In this document: positions 37,949 to 47,062 of the stretch, in pieces
Position numbering within the stretch: the stretch's first letter is position 1
Layout: the number at the start of each line of letters is the position of its first letter
Assembly (NCBI RefSeq): GCF_001922985.1
Contig: NZ_MRUH01000120.1
Location: 1-64,000, forward strand
From: Teredinibacter waterburyi
Lineage (GTDB): Bacteria; Pseudomonadota; Gammaproteobacteria; Pseudomonadales; Cellvibrionaceae
Reading direction: 5' to 3'
Length of the DNA: 64,000 nt
Position numbers and translations under genes: made by a program
The notes under the pieces: model-generated
Database searches by the model: none
Seen by the model: the letters and a program-made list of their open reading frames with translations, nothing else
Told to the model about the DNA's origin: nothing

Positions 37949-39049
37949 CTACAGCCAGTCGGTAAGCAGTAGGCCAATGCCGATGCGTTGCTGTTGATGG
38001 TCGTAGTCAATCAGGCTTTCGCCGTAGCCATTAAAATATTGGACAAACCCTTTAAGATGGCCCGACAGCGGAAAGCTCACGCCGATTTCAAAGGCACCTT
38101 TGTTATTGCTGGACTGCAAGTTGTTGCGTAGTAAAAGGGTAACTTGAGTATCGCCAAATACCGCGGCACTTTTTAAATCGAAGTACCCCAAATAATCGTG
38201 GATGTCAGGATTGTCGTCACCTTCTGGGTCGAACGGCGTCTCTTTGGCCTTTTCGGGGATTCGATACCAAGGCCGTAATTCAAATGCAAAATTGGCTTTT
38301 TCATACAGGAAGCTGGCGTAGACTCTATTCCAGCTGCGCGATAGCGCCTGTGAACGGCCGTTAGATTGGTGTGAAAGCCCAATCCGGAAACCGCTATTTC
38401 CGTTAAAGGGTTTCCAGTTGGTGGGCGCCATATAGAAAAATTCTGGTTCGTAGTTACTTTCACGAAAGGGCGCGGAGAATTCCGTGCCGTAGACTTGCCA
38501 CCATGAGGCGATGGTTAGGCCGAAATAAAAGCCGTCGTAGCTGCGAAATATATTGTGCTTGGTAAGCGGTATTTTGAGGCTGATTTGAAACTTTGCCTCG
38601 TCGTTACGCATCTTGCCTGCCCATTCATTTATACCCGAATAGACGTCTTTGTTGGGGTTGTCGCTATAGCTGTAGAACAGCAGGTAATTTTGATTGTGCG
38701 CCGTTATTGTGTGGCGTCCCCATTGATATTTCCGCTCCTCTAGAATTCGCGTGGTAATGGGACCTTGGCGCTGTGCGCGAGCGACATCTTCGGCAAGTTT
38801 GTGCTGACATTGTGCTTGTAGCTGACTTACAGGGGTGTCTGCCGGTGCACTAACAATCGCGTCAAACAGGCAGCGGTTATACAGGCTACTTGGGTCGGCT
38901 GGGTCGATTGGGGTGAGCGAGAGAGGTTCAGCGAACGCTGCAGGTGCCGAGAGCAGGAGAGTTAAGGCCATTAACGCCAGAGATAGGGGGTAAAACCACG
39001 CTTGAAAACTAGGGCGGCGCTGGAGCTGAATCGCGTAACGGCGTCGCAT
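37949..39049 (-). CDS. pldA: Outer-membrane phospholipase A (OMPLA)
   Basis: Calcium-dependent phospholipase of the outer membrane that removes misplaced phospholipids. The catalytic set is clear: His and Ser in LSHQSNGRSQ and Asn in SRSWNRVY, matching His142, Ser144, Asn156 of the E. coli enzyme. A 12-strand barrel follows, ending in aromatic strands. An N-terminal extension of about 70 residues between signal peptide and barrel is longer than in E. coli. The start is uncertain: ATG at 39049, ATG at 39073 and GTG at 39112 are in frame, none with a strong ribosome binding site; the first gives the most credible signal peptide (PLSLALMALTLLLSAPAAFA). Confidence 0.92.
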   Translation of the reverse strand: MRRRYAIQLQRRPSFQAWFYPLSLALMALTLLLSAPAAFAEPLSLTPIDPADPSSLYNRCLFDAIVSAPADTPVSQLQAQCQHKLAEDVARAQRQGPITTRILEERKYQWGRHTITAHNQNYLLFYSYSDNPNKDVYSGINEWAGKMRNDEAKFQISLKIPLTKHNIFRSYDGFYFGLTIASWWQVYGTEFSAPFRESNYEPEFFYMAPTNWKPFNGNSGFRIGLSHQSNGRSQALSRSWNRVYASFLYEKANFAFELRPWYRIPEKAKETPFDPEGDDNPDIHDYLGYFDLKSAAVFGDTQVTLLLRNNLQSSNNKGAFEIGVSFPLSGHLKGFVQYFNGYGESLIDYDHQQQRIGIGLLLTDWL

Positions 39050-39291
39050 GCTTTCGCAACAAAATTCAAACATAGATTCAATGAGTGCAAGTACGGAGGA
39101 GTATAGGGTCACGGCGGTCGCAAGTCGTTAGGAGGCTGGTGTGGCCAAATTAATCGAAAATAGATAGCTGCACAAGTATTGTCGTTACTTGCGACGGTTA
39201 TTGGTGCGTCGTTAGCACTACGAGTTTAAATCAGTCTGTCAGCGTTGATAGCGTTTGCATCGAGAGCGTTAATGCGGCTAGAGCCATAATT

Positions 39292-39327
39292 TCCCTAATT
39301 CCCCTAATTCCCCTAATTCCCCTAATT
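39292..39327. repeat. Four tandem copies of a 9-bp unit
   Basis: CCCCTAATT occurs three times after a first copy with one change (TCCCTAATT). It lies 150 bases before the acetyltransferase gene, between divergent genes. Such a tract can change copy number by slippage and could alter promoter spacing, but no promoter is evident around it. Confidence 0.9.
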
Positions 39328-39479
39328 ATTTGATCTTCCTCGACTGTTCGCCAAATAAAGTCATTAGCTTCATGTTCCGGTGGTTAAGTCGGCCTAAAAT
39401 GGATTTGCGAAGCAGCTTTTGGATTTGCTGGTTTGTACAGCAGTAGTTATCCGAATCTATTAACTCTTGAGGTATTCAC

Positions 39480-42161
39480 ATGCGCGACCGCCACTATTTA
39501 GCTCCACTTTTTAACCCAAGTAGTGTCGCTATCTTTGGGGCTAGTGAAAAGCCTCAGGCGGTTGCAACATTGGTGCTGAACAACATAATAAATGCGGGTT
39601 TTGCTGGCCGTGTTTATCCTATCAACCCGAAGTACACGCAGATTGCGTCGTTACCCTGTTACCCATCGTTGGCGGAGGTTCCCTCAGCGGTACAGCTTGC
39701 GGTTATCGCCACTCCGGCGAAATCTGTCCCTGCAATTTTGGAGCAGTGCGGCATGCAGGGAGTGGAGGCTGCGATTATTCTTTCGGCTGGCTTTCGTGAG
39801 GCCGGTGCCGAAGGCGCAAGGCTTGAGCAGCAGGCAATCGATGTAGCGCGACGCTATGGCATTCGCTTTATCGGCCCCAATTGTCTCGGGCTAATTCGTC
39901 CAGATGCGGGTTTTAATGCGACATTTGCAAGCGGTGATGTCGCGCCGGGCAATTTAGCGCTTATCTCTCAATCTGGGGCACTTTGTACGGCGATCCTCGA
40001 TTGGGCCGAAAGCCAGGATATTGGTTTTTCCGCAGTTGTTTCTCTAGGGATTTCCGTTGATATCGACTTCGGTGAAATCCTCGACTATTTAATTACCGAC
40101 CCCAAAACCCACAGTATTTTGATGTACATAGAAGGTGTTCGTGACGCGCGCGCGTTTATGAGCGGCTTGCGCGCGGCTGCGCGGGTTAAACCGGTAGTCG
40201 TGGTGAAGGCGGGACGCCACGAAGCGAGTGTTAAGGCGACGGTTTCGCATACCGGTGCAATGGTTGGTGCCGACGACGTATTCGATGCGGCACTGCGCCG
40301 CGCAGGGGTTGTACGAGGCATGCATGTGGGGGACTTGTTTTCCGCGGCGACGGTACTCTCCCACGGGCTGCGGGCTAAAGGTGAACGTTTAGCCATAGTC
40401 ACCAACGGTGGTGGCCCAGCTGCCATGGCCTGTGACAAGGCGAGCGACTTAGATATCCCATTAGCGGAATTAAGTGAGTCAACACTGGCGGAGCTTAATA
40501 ACCAGTTACCGAGCATGTGGTCCCACGGCAATCCGATCGATATTCTTGGTGATGCTACCGCAGACACCTACGAAAAAGTCACGCAGACCATTTTAGGTGA
40601 TGCCAATATCGACGGCGTGGTGTTGTTGCTAACGCCGCAAGCTATGACTGATCCTCTGGCGGTAGCCGAGCGTGTCGTCGCACTAAATAGCACGGCGACC
40701 AAACCTATCGTAACTTGCTGGATGGGCGAAAAGCAGGTGAAGAGCGCGCGTAAATTATTTACTGATCATGGCATTCCCACCTATCGCTTACCTGAAAATG
40801 CAGTCCAAGGTTTCGGCTTTCTCACTAATTTTTATCGCAACCAAAAATTGCTGTTACAAATTCCCGGCCCACTTTCCGAGGCGCAAGCGCCGGATACGGA
40901 AGGAGCACAACTTATAATCGATAGCGTGCTGGCGGAAAAGCGCAGCGTGTTAACCGAGATAGAGTCGAAGGCAATACTGGCGGCTTTCCACATTCCCATT
41001 GCGTCTGCAGTTGTTGCAAACAGTATTACCGATGCCATTGTGGTTGCCGAAAATATAGGCTTCCCGGTAGCGATGAAAATCTATTCGAAAACTATCACTC
41101 ATAAATCGGATATTGGCGGCGTGCGTTTAAACATTACCAACGCTGCCGCAGTGCAAACGGCCTTCCGCGAGCTGTTAGAATCCGTTGCTGAAAACTCTCC
41201 GGACGCTCATGTCGACGGTGTGGTAATAGAGCCCATGATTAAGTGCGCGAATGGACGTGAACTGTTAGTCGGTATAACCCGCGACCCCGTCTTTGGCCCT
41301 GTTATTACCTTTGGTACTGGTGGTACGGCCGTCGAGCTAATCGCTGACCGTTCAGTTAGTTTGCCGCCGCTAAATCGTTTGTTGGCAGCCGACATGATTT
41401 CTCGTACCCGCGTTGCAAAAATGCTAGATGCGCACCGAGATAAGCCAGCGGCCGCGATTCGCGATGTTGAAAATGTCTTGTTGCGTATCTCTGAGATAGC
41501 CTGCGAGTTACCGTCGGTACTTGAACTAGATATCAACCCACTAATTGCCGATGAGCGAGGGGTTATCGCCGTCGATGCGCGCATTGTGGTTGGCCATTAC
41601 TACAATAGTCAGCGTAATTATTCGCATACCGCTATTCATCCTTACCCTGCACATCTCTCCGAGGAAGCTATGTTGACCGGAGGAGTGCGCTGTAAAATTC
41701 GACCCATTCGTCCCGAGGATGCAGAGCTTGAGCGGACCTTTGTCGAAGGCTTGTCGGACACCTCAAAACACTATCGGTTTATGAACACCTTCCGTCAGAT
41801 CCCCGCGGATATGCTAGCGAAGTTTACTCAGATCGATTACGACCGCGAGATGGCCTTTATTGCCGTTGTTACAGAGCGCGGTATTGAAAAAGAGATTGGA
41901 GTCAGTCGCTATGTGATTAATGCCGACGCGGATAGCTGTGAGTTTGCCATAGTGGTGACAGATGCATGGCACGGAAAAGGAGTCGCGCACCGATTAATGG
42001 AGGCGATTATAGGTTGTGCTCGTACGCGTGGGTTGCGCTATATGATGGGTGATGTGCTCGCGGATAACTTACAAATGATACAGCTTGCGAAAAAACTGGG
42101 TTTTATTGCTAAACAAAGTCGAGATGATTCAACCACGCTAACTTTGCGTAAAAAGCTGTAG
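39480..42161 (+). CDS. Pat/PatZ-type protein lysine acetyltransferase
   Basis: An 893-residue protein joining an ADP-forming acetyl-CoA synthetase-like part to a GNAT domain. Order: CoA-binding domain (SVAIFGASEKPQAVATLVLN, about 10-140), succinyl-CoA-ligase-like domains, ATP-grasp domain (about 490-700), and the acetyltransferase domain (CKIRPIRPEDAELERTFVEG to the end). Enzymes of this layout (Salmonella Pat, E. coli PatZ/YfiQ) acetylate lysines, for example of acetyl-CoA synthetase, and so switch central metabolism. The SHTG motif with His257, where ADP-forming synthetases are phosphorylated, is kept. GAGG precedes the ATG. It converges on a deacetylase-family gene. Confidence 0.93.
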   Translation: MRDRHYLAPLFNPSSVAIFGASEKPQAVATLVLNNIINAGFAGRVYPINPKYTQIASLPCYPSLAEVPSAVQLAVIATPAKSVPAILEQCGMQGVEAAIILSAGFREAGAEGARLEQQAIDVARRYGIRFIGPNCLGLIRPDAGFNATFASGDVAPGNLALISQSGALCTAILDWAESQDIGFSAVVSLGISVDIDFGEILDYLITDPKTHSILMYIEGVRDARAFMSGLRAAARVKPVVVVKAGRHEASVKATVSHTGAMVGADDVFDAALRRAGVVRGMHVGDLFSAATVLSHGLRAKGERLAIVTNGGGPAAMACDKASDLDIPLAELSESTLAELNNQLPSMWSHGNPIDILGDATADTYEKVTQTILGDANIDGVVLLLTPQAMTDPLAVAERVVALNSTATKPIVTCWMGEKQVKSARKLFTDHGIPTYRLPENAVQGFGFLTNFYRNQKLLLQIPGPLSEAQAPDTEGAQLIIDSVLAEKRSVLTEIESKAILAAFHIPIASAVVANSITDAIVVAENIGFPVAMKIYSKTITHKSDIGGVRLNITNAAAVQTAFRELLESVAENSPDAHVDGVVIEPMIKCANGRELLVGITRDPVFGPVITFGTGGTAVELIADRSVSLPPLNRLLAADMISRTRVAKMLDAHRDKPAAAIRDVENVLLRISEIACELPSVLELDINPLIADERGVIAVDARIVVGHYYNSQRNYSHTAIHPYPAHLSEEAMLTGGVRCKIRPIRPEDAELERTFVEGLSDTSKHYRFMNTFRQIPADMLAKFTQIDYDREMAFIAVVTERGIEKEIGVSRYVINADADSCEFAIVVTDAWHGKGVAHRLMEAIIGCARTRGLRYMMGDVLADNLQMIQLAKKLGFIAKQSRDDSTTLTLRKKL

Positions 42162-42256
42162 AGCTGTGGCAAATTGTGCTGGTTCTAAACGATACTGGAT
42201 TGAGTTGTACAGAAACAAAACGGTACGGGTTTAAGCATAAATACGTCGTGGTATTT

Positions 42257-43192
42257 CTAAAATGCGTTGCCGAGTGATGCGAGTGAACGCAGATGGGCGA
42301 CGACCGAAATACCGAGAGCATGTAAATCATAACCACCCTCCAGCGTCGATACTATGCGGCCATTGGCATAACGCGCCGCGACGGTTTTTATCTCGTCAGT
42401 AATCCAGCCAAAATCACCTTCCGATAAATTAAGATTTGCGAGCGGGTCCAGTTTGTGAGCGTCGAAACCGGCGGAGATTAAAATAAACTGCGGTTGAAAA
42501 TGCGCGAGAGCAGGTAGCCAATGCTGGCGAATCGCGCTGCGAAAATCGGCGCTATTGGTGCCGGCGGGAAGTGGCACATGAAGTATATTTCCAGTATCTT
42601 TTTGCACTGCAGTGTGCGGATAAAGCGGGTGTTGAAAAGATGAACAGAGCAGCACTCTTGTATCGTTCTTGAAAATATCCTCAGTGCCGTTGCCGTGGTG
42701 AACGTCAAAGTCTAACACCGCGATGCGCGTGAGTTTATAGCGCTTTAAAAGGTGGTGAGCAGCGACGGCTACATTGTTAAAAATACAAAACCCCATTGCC
42801 TTTGGCTTTTCCGCATGGTGGCCTGGTGGGCGTACGGCACAAAATGCAGAGGTTACGTCGCCAGCCATAACCAAGTCGCAGCCAAGTATTGCGGCGCCTG
42901 CGGCGTGTCGCGCAGCGGATAGCGAGTGCGAGTTCATATAGGTGTCTGGATCGAGAGCGGCAAGGCCGCGTTCCGGCACGAGGCTTTTTACATGATTAAT
43001 GTGTTCTATGGTGTGGGCAAGCGCGAGTTGCTCATCCGTTGCGCTAGGGGCGGTGTGGTATTGTAAAAAGTCCATCACCCCAGATTGAATTAAGGCATCG
43101 TTGATTGCCGCCAAACGCTGTGGAGATTCTGGGTGATCGTCACCCATATCGTGGTCACTGCAAGCAGGGTGAGTAATATAGGCTGTAGCCAT
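42257..43192 (-). CDS. Histone-deacetylase-family amidohydrolase
   Basis: A 311-residue class II-like HDAC family protein. Zinc and catalytic motifs are intact: RPPGHHAEK, DFDVHHGNGT (Asp/His zinc ligands and catalytic His pair), SAGFDAHKLDPLANLNL and GGYD near the end. Bacterial relatives remove acetyl groups from polyamines, small amides or proteins. It faces the protein acetyltransferase gene tail to tail, 95 bases apart, so an acetylation/deacetylation pair is suggested by context only. No sirtuin (CobB) is present in the window. Confidence 0.92.
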   Translation of the reverse strand: MATAYITHPACSDHDMGDDHPESPQRLAAINDALIQSGVMDFLQYHTAPSATDEQLALAHTIEHINHVKSLVPERGLAALDPDTYMNSHSLSAARHAAGAAILGCDLVMAGDVTSAFCAVRPPGHHAEKPKAMGFCIFNNVAVAAHHLLKRYKLTRIAVLDFDVHHGNGTEDIFKNDTRVLLCSSFQHPLYPHTAVQKDTGNILHVPLPAGTNSADFRSAIRQHWLPALAHFQPQFILISAGFDAHKLDPLANLNLSEGDFGWITDEIKTVAARYANGRIVSTLEGGYDLHALGISVVAHLRSLASLGNAF

Positions 43193-43518
43193 CGCTTAGG
43201 CTCCAAGAAATGGAATAGGCGAACTTTAGCATAAGCGAAGATGAATTCATGATTAATTCAGCGGCGTTGCGATAACTAGATAAGTCGACTCTGTAATGGC
43301 TAGAGGTCGGTATGAAATGGCTTAGCAGAAAAAGGCGGGCCCGAGGGCCCGCAAACTACGGTGTTGCACAGAGAGGTCTAACGAAATAGATTGGAAAAAC
43401 TGGTTGAAATAAGCAGGTAAAAAACGGATACAGAAAAGTAGACAACTAACCGGATTTAAATAGGGTATTGCTGTATCAAAATCACTAAAGCTTTCTATCT
43501 TGTCGGTTTAAGTAAAAT
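43193..43518. other. Intergenic region with the Spy-like gene terminator
   Basis: 326 bases. They hold the hairpin at 43329-43352 and the promoter of the deacetylase-family gene, which I cannot pinpoint. No gene is seen. Confidence 0.5.
43329..43352 (-). terminator. Terminator of the Spy-like gene
   Basis: GCGGGCCC and GGGCCCGC form a perfect 8-bp stem with only two loop bases; on the minus strand CTTTTT follows. It lies 167 bases after the Spy-like stop codon. Confidence 0.75.
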
Positions 43519-43878
43519 TTAGTCTTCTTGCTTGCGAGCATCACGCCACTGCTTATGCTTCGACATCATCTTTGCGCGCTTCGCGTCGATCTCACTGTCA
43601 AAAATAGCCAACTCTTCCGCGCTCAGAAGTTGCGATATTTGCGTATGACTTTCGTCATTGAGCGCCCGTATTTTGGCTCGCGCTTCTTTCATAATTGCTC
43701 GCCGCTGCATCTGGGAATCCTGCAGCATCGTCGAAATTACTTGCTGACGTTCACTGTCGAGATTCAGCTTTTCAATAAGCTCGGCGTTAAACCCGTGCAG
43801 CTCTTTGCCATCCTGCCCGGCATAGGCGAGTGCGATAGCAAACGGTAGTGCAAGTAGTGTTGCAAAATATCGTTTCAT
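43519..43878 (-). CDS. Spy/CpxP-like periplasmic protein
   Basis: A 119-residue protein with signal peptide (YFATLLALPFAIALAYA). The mature part is almost wholly helical and charged: LNLDSERQQVISTMLQDSQM, then ARAKIRALNDE and LLSAEELAIFD, the LTxxQ-like pattern of the Spy/CpxP/heavy-metal-sensor group. Such proteins are small periplasmic chaperones or stress sensors. E. coli spy is controlled by BaeSR and Cpx; a BaeSR-like system is encoded 1 kb upstream here on the same strand. Sequence similarity to Spy itself is weak, so the call is by size, location and helical pattern. Confidence 0.75.
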   Translation of the reverse strand: MKRYFATLLALPFAIALAYAGQDGKELHGFNAELIEKLNLDSERQQVISTMLQDSQMQRRAIMKEARAKIRALNDESHTQISQLLSAEELAIFDSEIDAKRAKMMSKHKQWRDARKQED

Positions 43879-44221
43879 AGTAGCGCTCCATTAAAAGTAT
43901 TTTGGTCACTGTGACCTTAGAAAATGCTCAGTATGTACCGGAGCTTGGTCGTGACAGTCGCTGATTCAACAGGTCTTATCCTAGACTTCAAATGGGCAAG
44001 TAATGTGGATGAAATGTGGATTTCGACGCTGAAGCGGAAATAATTACAACGGATATTCTCGTGGCGCGCACTAGGTTGGTCGCGACGTTCGGTCGTTAGC
44101 TCGGTCAGTGAGGTTGGTGAATAAAGTTTGGGTGTAAGTATTGGTAAGTTTTGATGGGGGCGTAGCTTCGAGAGGGGGAGGCGGTTATGTGGGTAAAGCG
44201 AGAACGCCCTTTAGCTGGAGG
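43879..44221. other. Intergenic region before the Spy-like gene
   Basis: 343 bases on the side of the Spy-like gene start. It should hold its promoter. I see no clear BaeR or CpxR box, hairpin or short gene. Confidence 0.4.
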
Positions 44222-44728
44222 CTACCAGTAGGTGATCGTATCTGGAAAGCGCTGGCGGTCGACATCATTGGCAATTTCATTGCACTCGCCGCGCAGGGTG
44301 GGGGTGTTGCCGTAAGGGTTGCTGTCGATCAGCCAAAAACCTTCGCGACAAAACTTCTTCGCCTGCATGAGTTGCAGTGTTTCATGCTCCAGTAGGTATG
44401 TCACCCTTTGCGCTACACGCTCATTGGTAATTGCAGAGTCTCTCCCAGCAATTGCGCTTAAGTCTTTTGTTCGCAATGGTTTGTCTTCAATGGCTTGGGG
44501 GACTAAACGCACTTCGAACTGTTTTAATCCGCTACTGGTAATCCGAGTAGTAAAGCGAGTGTCGATATTTTTTGGCAGCTTGTGCCCCGCGCAGCCGGCC
44601 ACCAATATCGAAGAGAAAACAATGGCAGCGAAATTGCGGTATAAGTTGCAATAGGTACGACTGAAGCGAATATTAAATTGGTCGTAACTGTTGCGGCAGA
44701 TGGGCTGCGGTGCGCTATTTGTTTTCAT
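44222..44728 (-). CDS. Lipoprotein of unknown function
   Basis: A 168-residue protein from the ATG at 44728. The export signal (FAAIVFSSILVAGC) is preceded by an unusually long basic lead of about 30 residues; a longer frame from 44800 only makes this worse. After the lipidated Cys the mature domain reads FTTRITSSGLKQFEVRLVP and ends FCREGFWLIDSNPYGNTPTL with two Cys (FCREG, RGEC) that could pair. I do not recognise the family. It follows the response regulator gene by 99 bases on the same strand and may be in its transcript. Confidence 0.65.
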   Translation of the reverse strand: MKTNSAPQPICRNSYDQFNIRFSRTYCNLYRNFAAIVFSSILVAGCAGHKLPKNIDTRFTTRITSSGLKQFEVRLVPQAIEDKPLRTKDLSAIAGRDSAITNERVAQRVTYLLEHETLQLMQAKKFCREGFWLIDSNPYGNTPTLRGECNEIANDVDRQRFPDTITYW

Positions 44729-44827
44729 ATTAGTTGCTGTTGGTTTCTTTGCTGCGTGGGTGTTTTGCTGTGCGAGTGTATAGGTATTTCGTCTGTGCAA
44801 GCAATTGTTTAACAGTCAACACATACC

Positions 44828-45538
44828 TTATTTGCTTACTTGGTCTGGGTCGTACTTGTAGCCGGCTCCGTATACGGAGTGAATTAATTCAAATGCAGGC
44901 GCGGTTTCTTGGAGTTTTTTACGGAGTTTTTTGATGTGACTATCGACGGTTCTATCGCTTACCACGCGGTAGTCCGAATAGATGTTGTCCATAATAAAGT
45001 GGCGAGAAAAAATTCTGCCAGGCTCCTGAAAAAGCAGTTTAAATAACGCAAATTCTATCGTGGTGAGATCGATAGTTTTATTGGCTAGGGTAATTTGCTG
45101 GCTATTTTCTAGCAGTGTCACCTGCACGCTATTGTTAATGTCCGCTTGCGTAGGCGCTATGCGCCGCAGCACCGCTTTTGTGCGGGCAACAATTTCGCGA
45201 GGGCTATAGGGTTTGCATACATAGTCGTCGGCTCCCAGCTCGAGGCCTAGGAGCCTGTCGATTTCTTCTACTCTGGCGGTAACCATAATAATTGGAATGT
45301 GCTTGGTGTCGGGATTGGCCCGAATGGCGCGGCAGAGATCGAGCCCATCCTTACCTGGAAGCATTAAATCCAGCAAAATTAAATCGGTGTGCTGCTCGGC
45401 TAACCAGGGTTCGACTAGGTTGCCATCAGCGAGAATCTCGGTGCTGAACTGTGCCGCATTTAGATAGTCTTGCAGGAGTGTCGCGAGGTCTCGTTCATCT
45501 TCAACGATCAATATCTTGGTGGCGCTTGAATCGGGCAT
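44828..45538 (-). CDS. OmpR-family response regulator, BaeR-like
   Basis: A 236-residue regulator. Receiver domain with phosphorylation site Asp57 (LILLDLMLPGKDG), switch residues in VTARVEE and Lys in DDYVCKPYSP, then an OmpR/PhoB winged helix (FALFKLLFQEPGRIFSRHFI, TVDSHIKKLRKKL, VYGAGYKYD). It follows its kinase by 26 bases. In E. coli the BaeSR pair responds to envelope stress by indole, tannin and metals and induces efflux pumps and spy. No efflux pump is next to it here; a Spy-like gene is. Confidence 0.9.
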   Translation of the reverse strand: MPDSSATKILIVEDERDLATLLQDYLNAAQFSTEILADGNLVEPWLAEQHTDLILLDLMLPGKDGLDLCRAIRANPDTKHIPIIMVTARVEEIDRLLGLELGADDYVCKPYSPREIVARTKAVLRRIAPTQADINNSVQVTLLENSQQITLANKTIDLTTIEFALFKLLFQEPGRIFSRHFIMDNIYSDYRVVSDRTVDSHIKKLRKKLQETAPAFELIHSVYGAGYKYDPDQVSK

Positions 45539-45564
45539 CGACGTTTCTCAAAAGTGTTAGGCGC

Positions 45565-46983
45565 TTATGCCTCTAGCGGCAGGGTTACAGTAATGCGCAG
45601 CCCTCCCAGTGATGATTGCGATGCGATTATGGATCCGCGGTGAGCTTCAACAATATTGCGGCAGATACTTAGCCCTAATCCCGCCCCGCCGGTTGCTCGG
45701 TTTCGAGACGTTTCAACACGGTAGAGCCGTTCGAAAATTCGTTCAAGTTGATCTGCGGCGATAGTGGGTGCGCTGTCGTCTAAAGTAATGACCACGGTTT
45801 GCTCGATTTGTTCTGCGCAAAGCTGTACTTCGCCGGGGGCATCGGTGTAGCGCAGGTTATTTTCGAATAAATTGCGAAATAGCTGATTTAAGCGCTTTTC
45901 ATCGCAGCTGAGCATTAGCTTTGGATTTAGTTGGTTGTTAATGCGAAGTTCTAGCCCCTTGCTCGCCAGACGATGTTTGTAATCGCGCACTTGGGTGTCG
46001 ACCAGTCGTTTTAAGGATACTGGTGACTTGGTATAGCTTAAGGCGCCCAGGTCAGACAGAGAAAGCTCATAGAGATCGTTGATAAGCGAACTCAGGGCGT
46101 TGACCTTGTCTCGCAGTAGGGCGAGGTTTTCCGGTGAGCTTGGTCGGATACCGTCTTCCATTGCTTCGATTTGCCCTTTTAGTACCGACAGAGGAGTGCG
46201 CATTTCGTGAGAAATATCGGCGACCCATTGTTTGCGGGCTTGCTCGTTGGCTGAGAGTGTATTGGCGAGATCGTTAAAGTGGTGGCAAAGCATGCCGAGT
46301 TCGTCACCGCTCTCCGGTTTGATTCTTACGCTAAAGTCACCTGCGGCTATTTGCTTCGCGCCACGAGAAAGCTCGCCAAGCGGGCGCACCAGCCAGCGTG
46401 ACACGATTAAAGCCACCAAGAATGAGGCCAGCACAATGGCAATGCTAAAGAGGGCGAATGCCTTTAGTTGCTGGCTGACGAACAGTCGGTCTACAGAGCG
46501 CATAAAGTCGCGCGGCTTTATGTAGCCGATGTAGCCAATTAAAGTTTGCTCGTGATAGAGCGCGCGCCAATAGTATTCAGCTTGGTGAAATGCAGTGCCA
46601 ACAATGAGGTTTTTGTCAGGGTCGGTTAGGACAAGTTGCTCGATAAAGGCACGCTCGTGGGCCTTAACGCTTGGTGCTGGCGGGGGTTGATTATTGGTTA
46701 GAGCCTCGCGGGTTTGCTGTTCAACATATTCGCGAAAGGTTTGGTATTTTAGTCGGCGCCAGAGGCGGTTGTTGTTGATTAGCGGTGCTAGCGACATTTG
46801 ATCGGCGTAAATGTCGGAAACGGCAATCTCTAAATACTGCAAGCGGTCGATCGCTTGGCTGGTGACGTAATCAAGGAACCCCTGTTTCACACTGGCGTGG
46901 GTCAGTGCAAGCATGCCGCTGGTACTTAGGATGAGCGTTATTAAGAAGGTAAGCCACAACTTGAATTTTATACTTTTAATCAT
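45565..46983 (-). CDS. Sensor histidine kinase, BaeS-like
   Basis: A 472-residue inner-membrane kinase: helix 1 (FKLWLTFLITLILSTSGMLA), a periplasmic domain of about 130 residues, helix 2 (AFALFSIAIVLASFLVALIV), HAMP linker (VRPLGELSRGAKQIAAGDF), H-box with the phospho-acceptor His (ADISHEMRTPLSVL), N-box (LFRNLFENNLRYTD) and G-box (TGGAGLGLSICRNIVEAHRG). It is the first gene of the two-component operon. The exact stimulus cannot be read from the sequence. Confidence 0.9.
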   Translation of the reverse strand: MIKSIKFKLWLTFLITLILSTSGMLALTHASVKQGFLDYVTSQAIDRLQYLEIAVSDIYADQMSLAPLINNNRLWRRLKYQTFREYVEQQTREALTNNQPPPAPSVKAHERAFIEQLVLTDPDKNLIVGTAFHQAEYYWRALYHEQTLIGYIGYIKPRDFMRSVDRLFVSQQLKAFALFSIAIVLASFLVALIVSRWLVRPLGELSRGAKQIAAGDFSVRIKPESGDELGMLCHHFNDLANTLSANEQARKQWVADISHEMRTPLSVLKGQIEAMEDGIRPSSPENLALLRDKVNALSSLINDLYELSLSDLGALSYTKSPVSLKRLVDTQVRDYKHRLASKGLELRINNQLNPKLMLSCDEKRLNQLFRNLFENNLRYTDAPGEVQLCAEQIEQTVVITLDDSAPTIAADQLERIFERLYRVETSRNRATGGAGLGLSICRNIVEAHRGSIIASQSSLGGLRITVTLPLEA

Positions 46984-47062
46984 CTAGATGGGTGCCTGCT
47001 CGCGCCTCGTATGGCTATGCCCTAACGCTTTTGGGTTTTGATGTGCCGATGTTTTGGGCGTG

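Noticed and set aside
39292-39327. Possible CRISPR array
   Set aside because: Units are 9 bp with no spacers and no cas genes nearby; it is a simple tandem repeat.
40085-40567. Minus-strand 160-codon frame opposite the acetyltransferase gene
   Set aside because: Antisense shadow of a clear coding region; no start signal.
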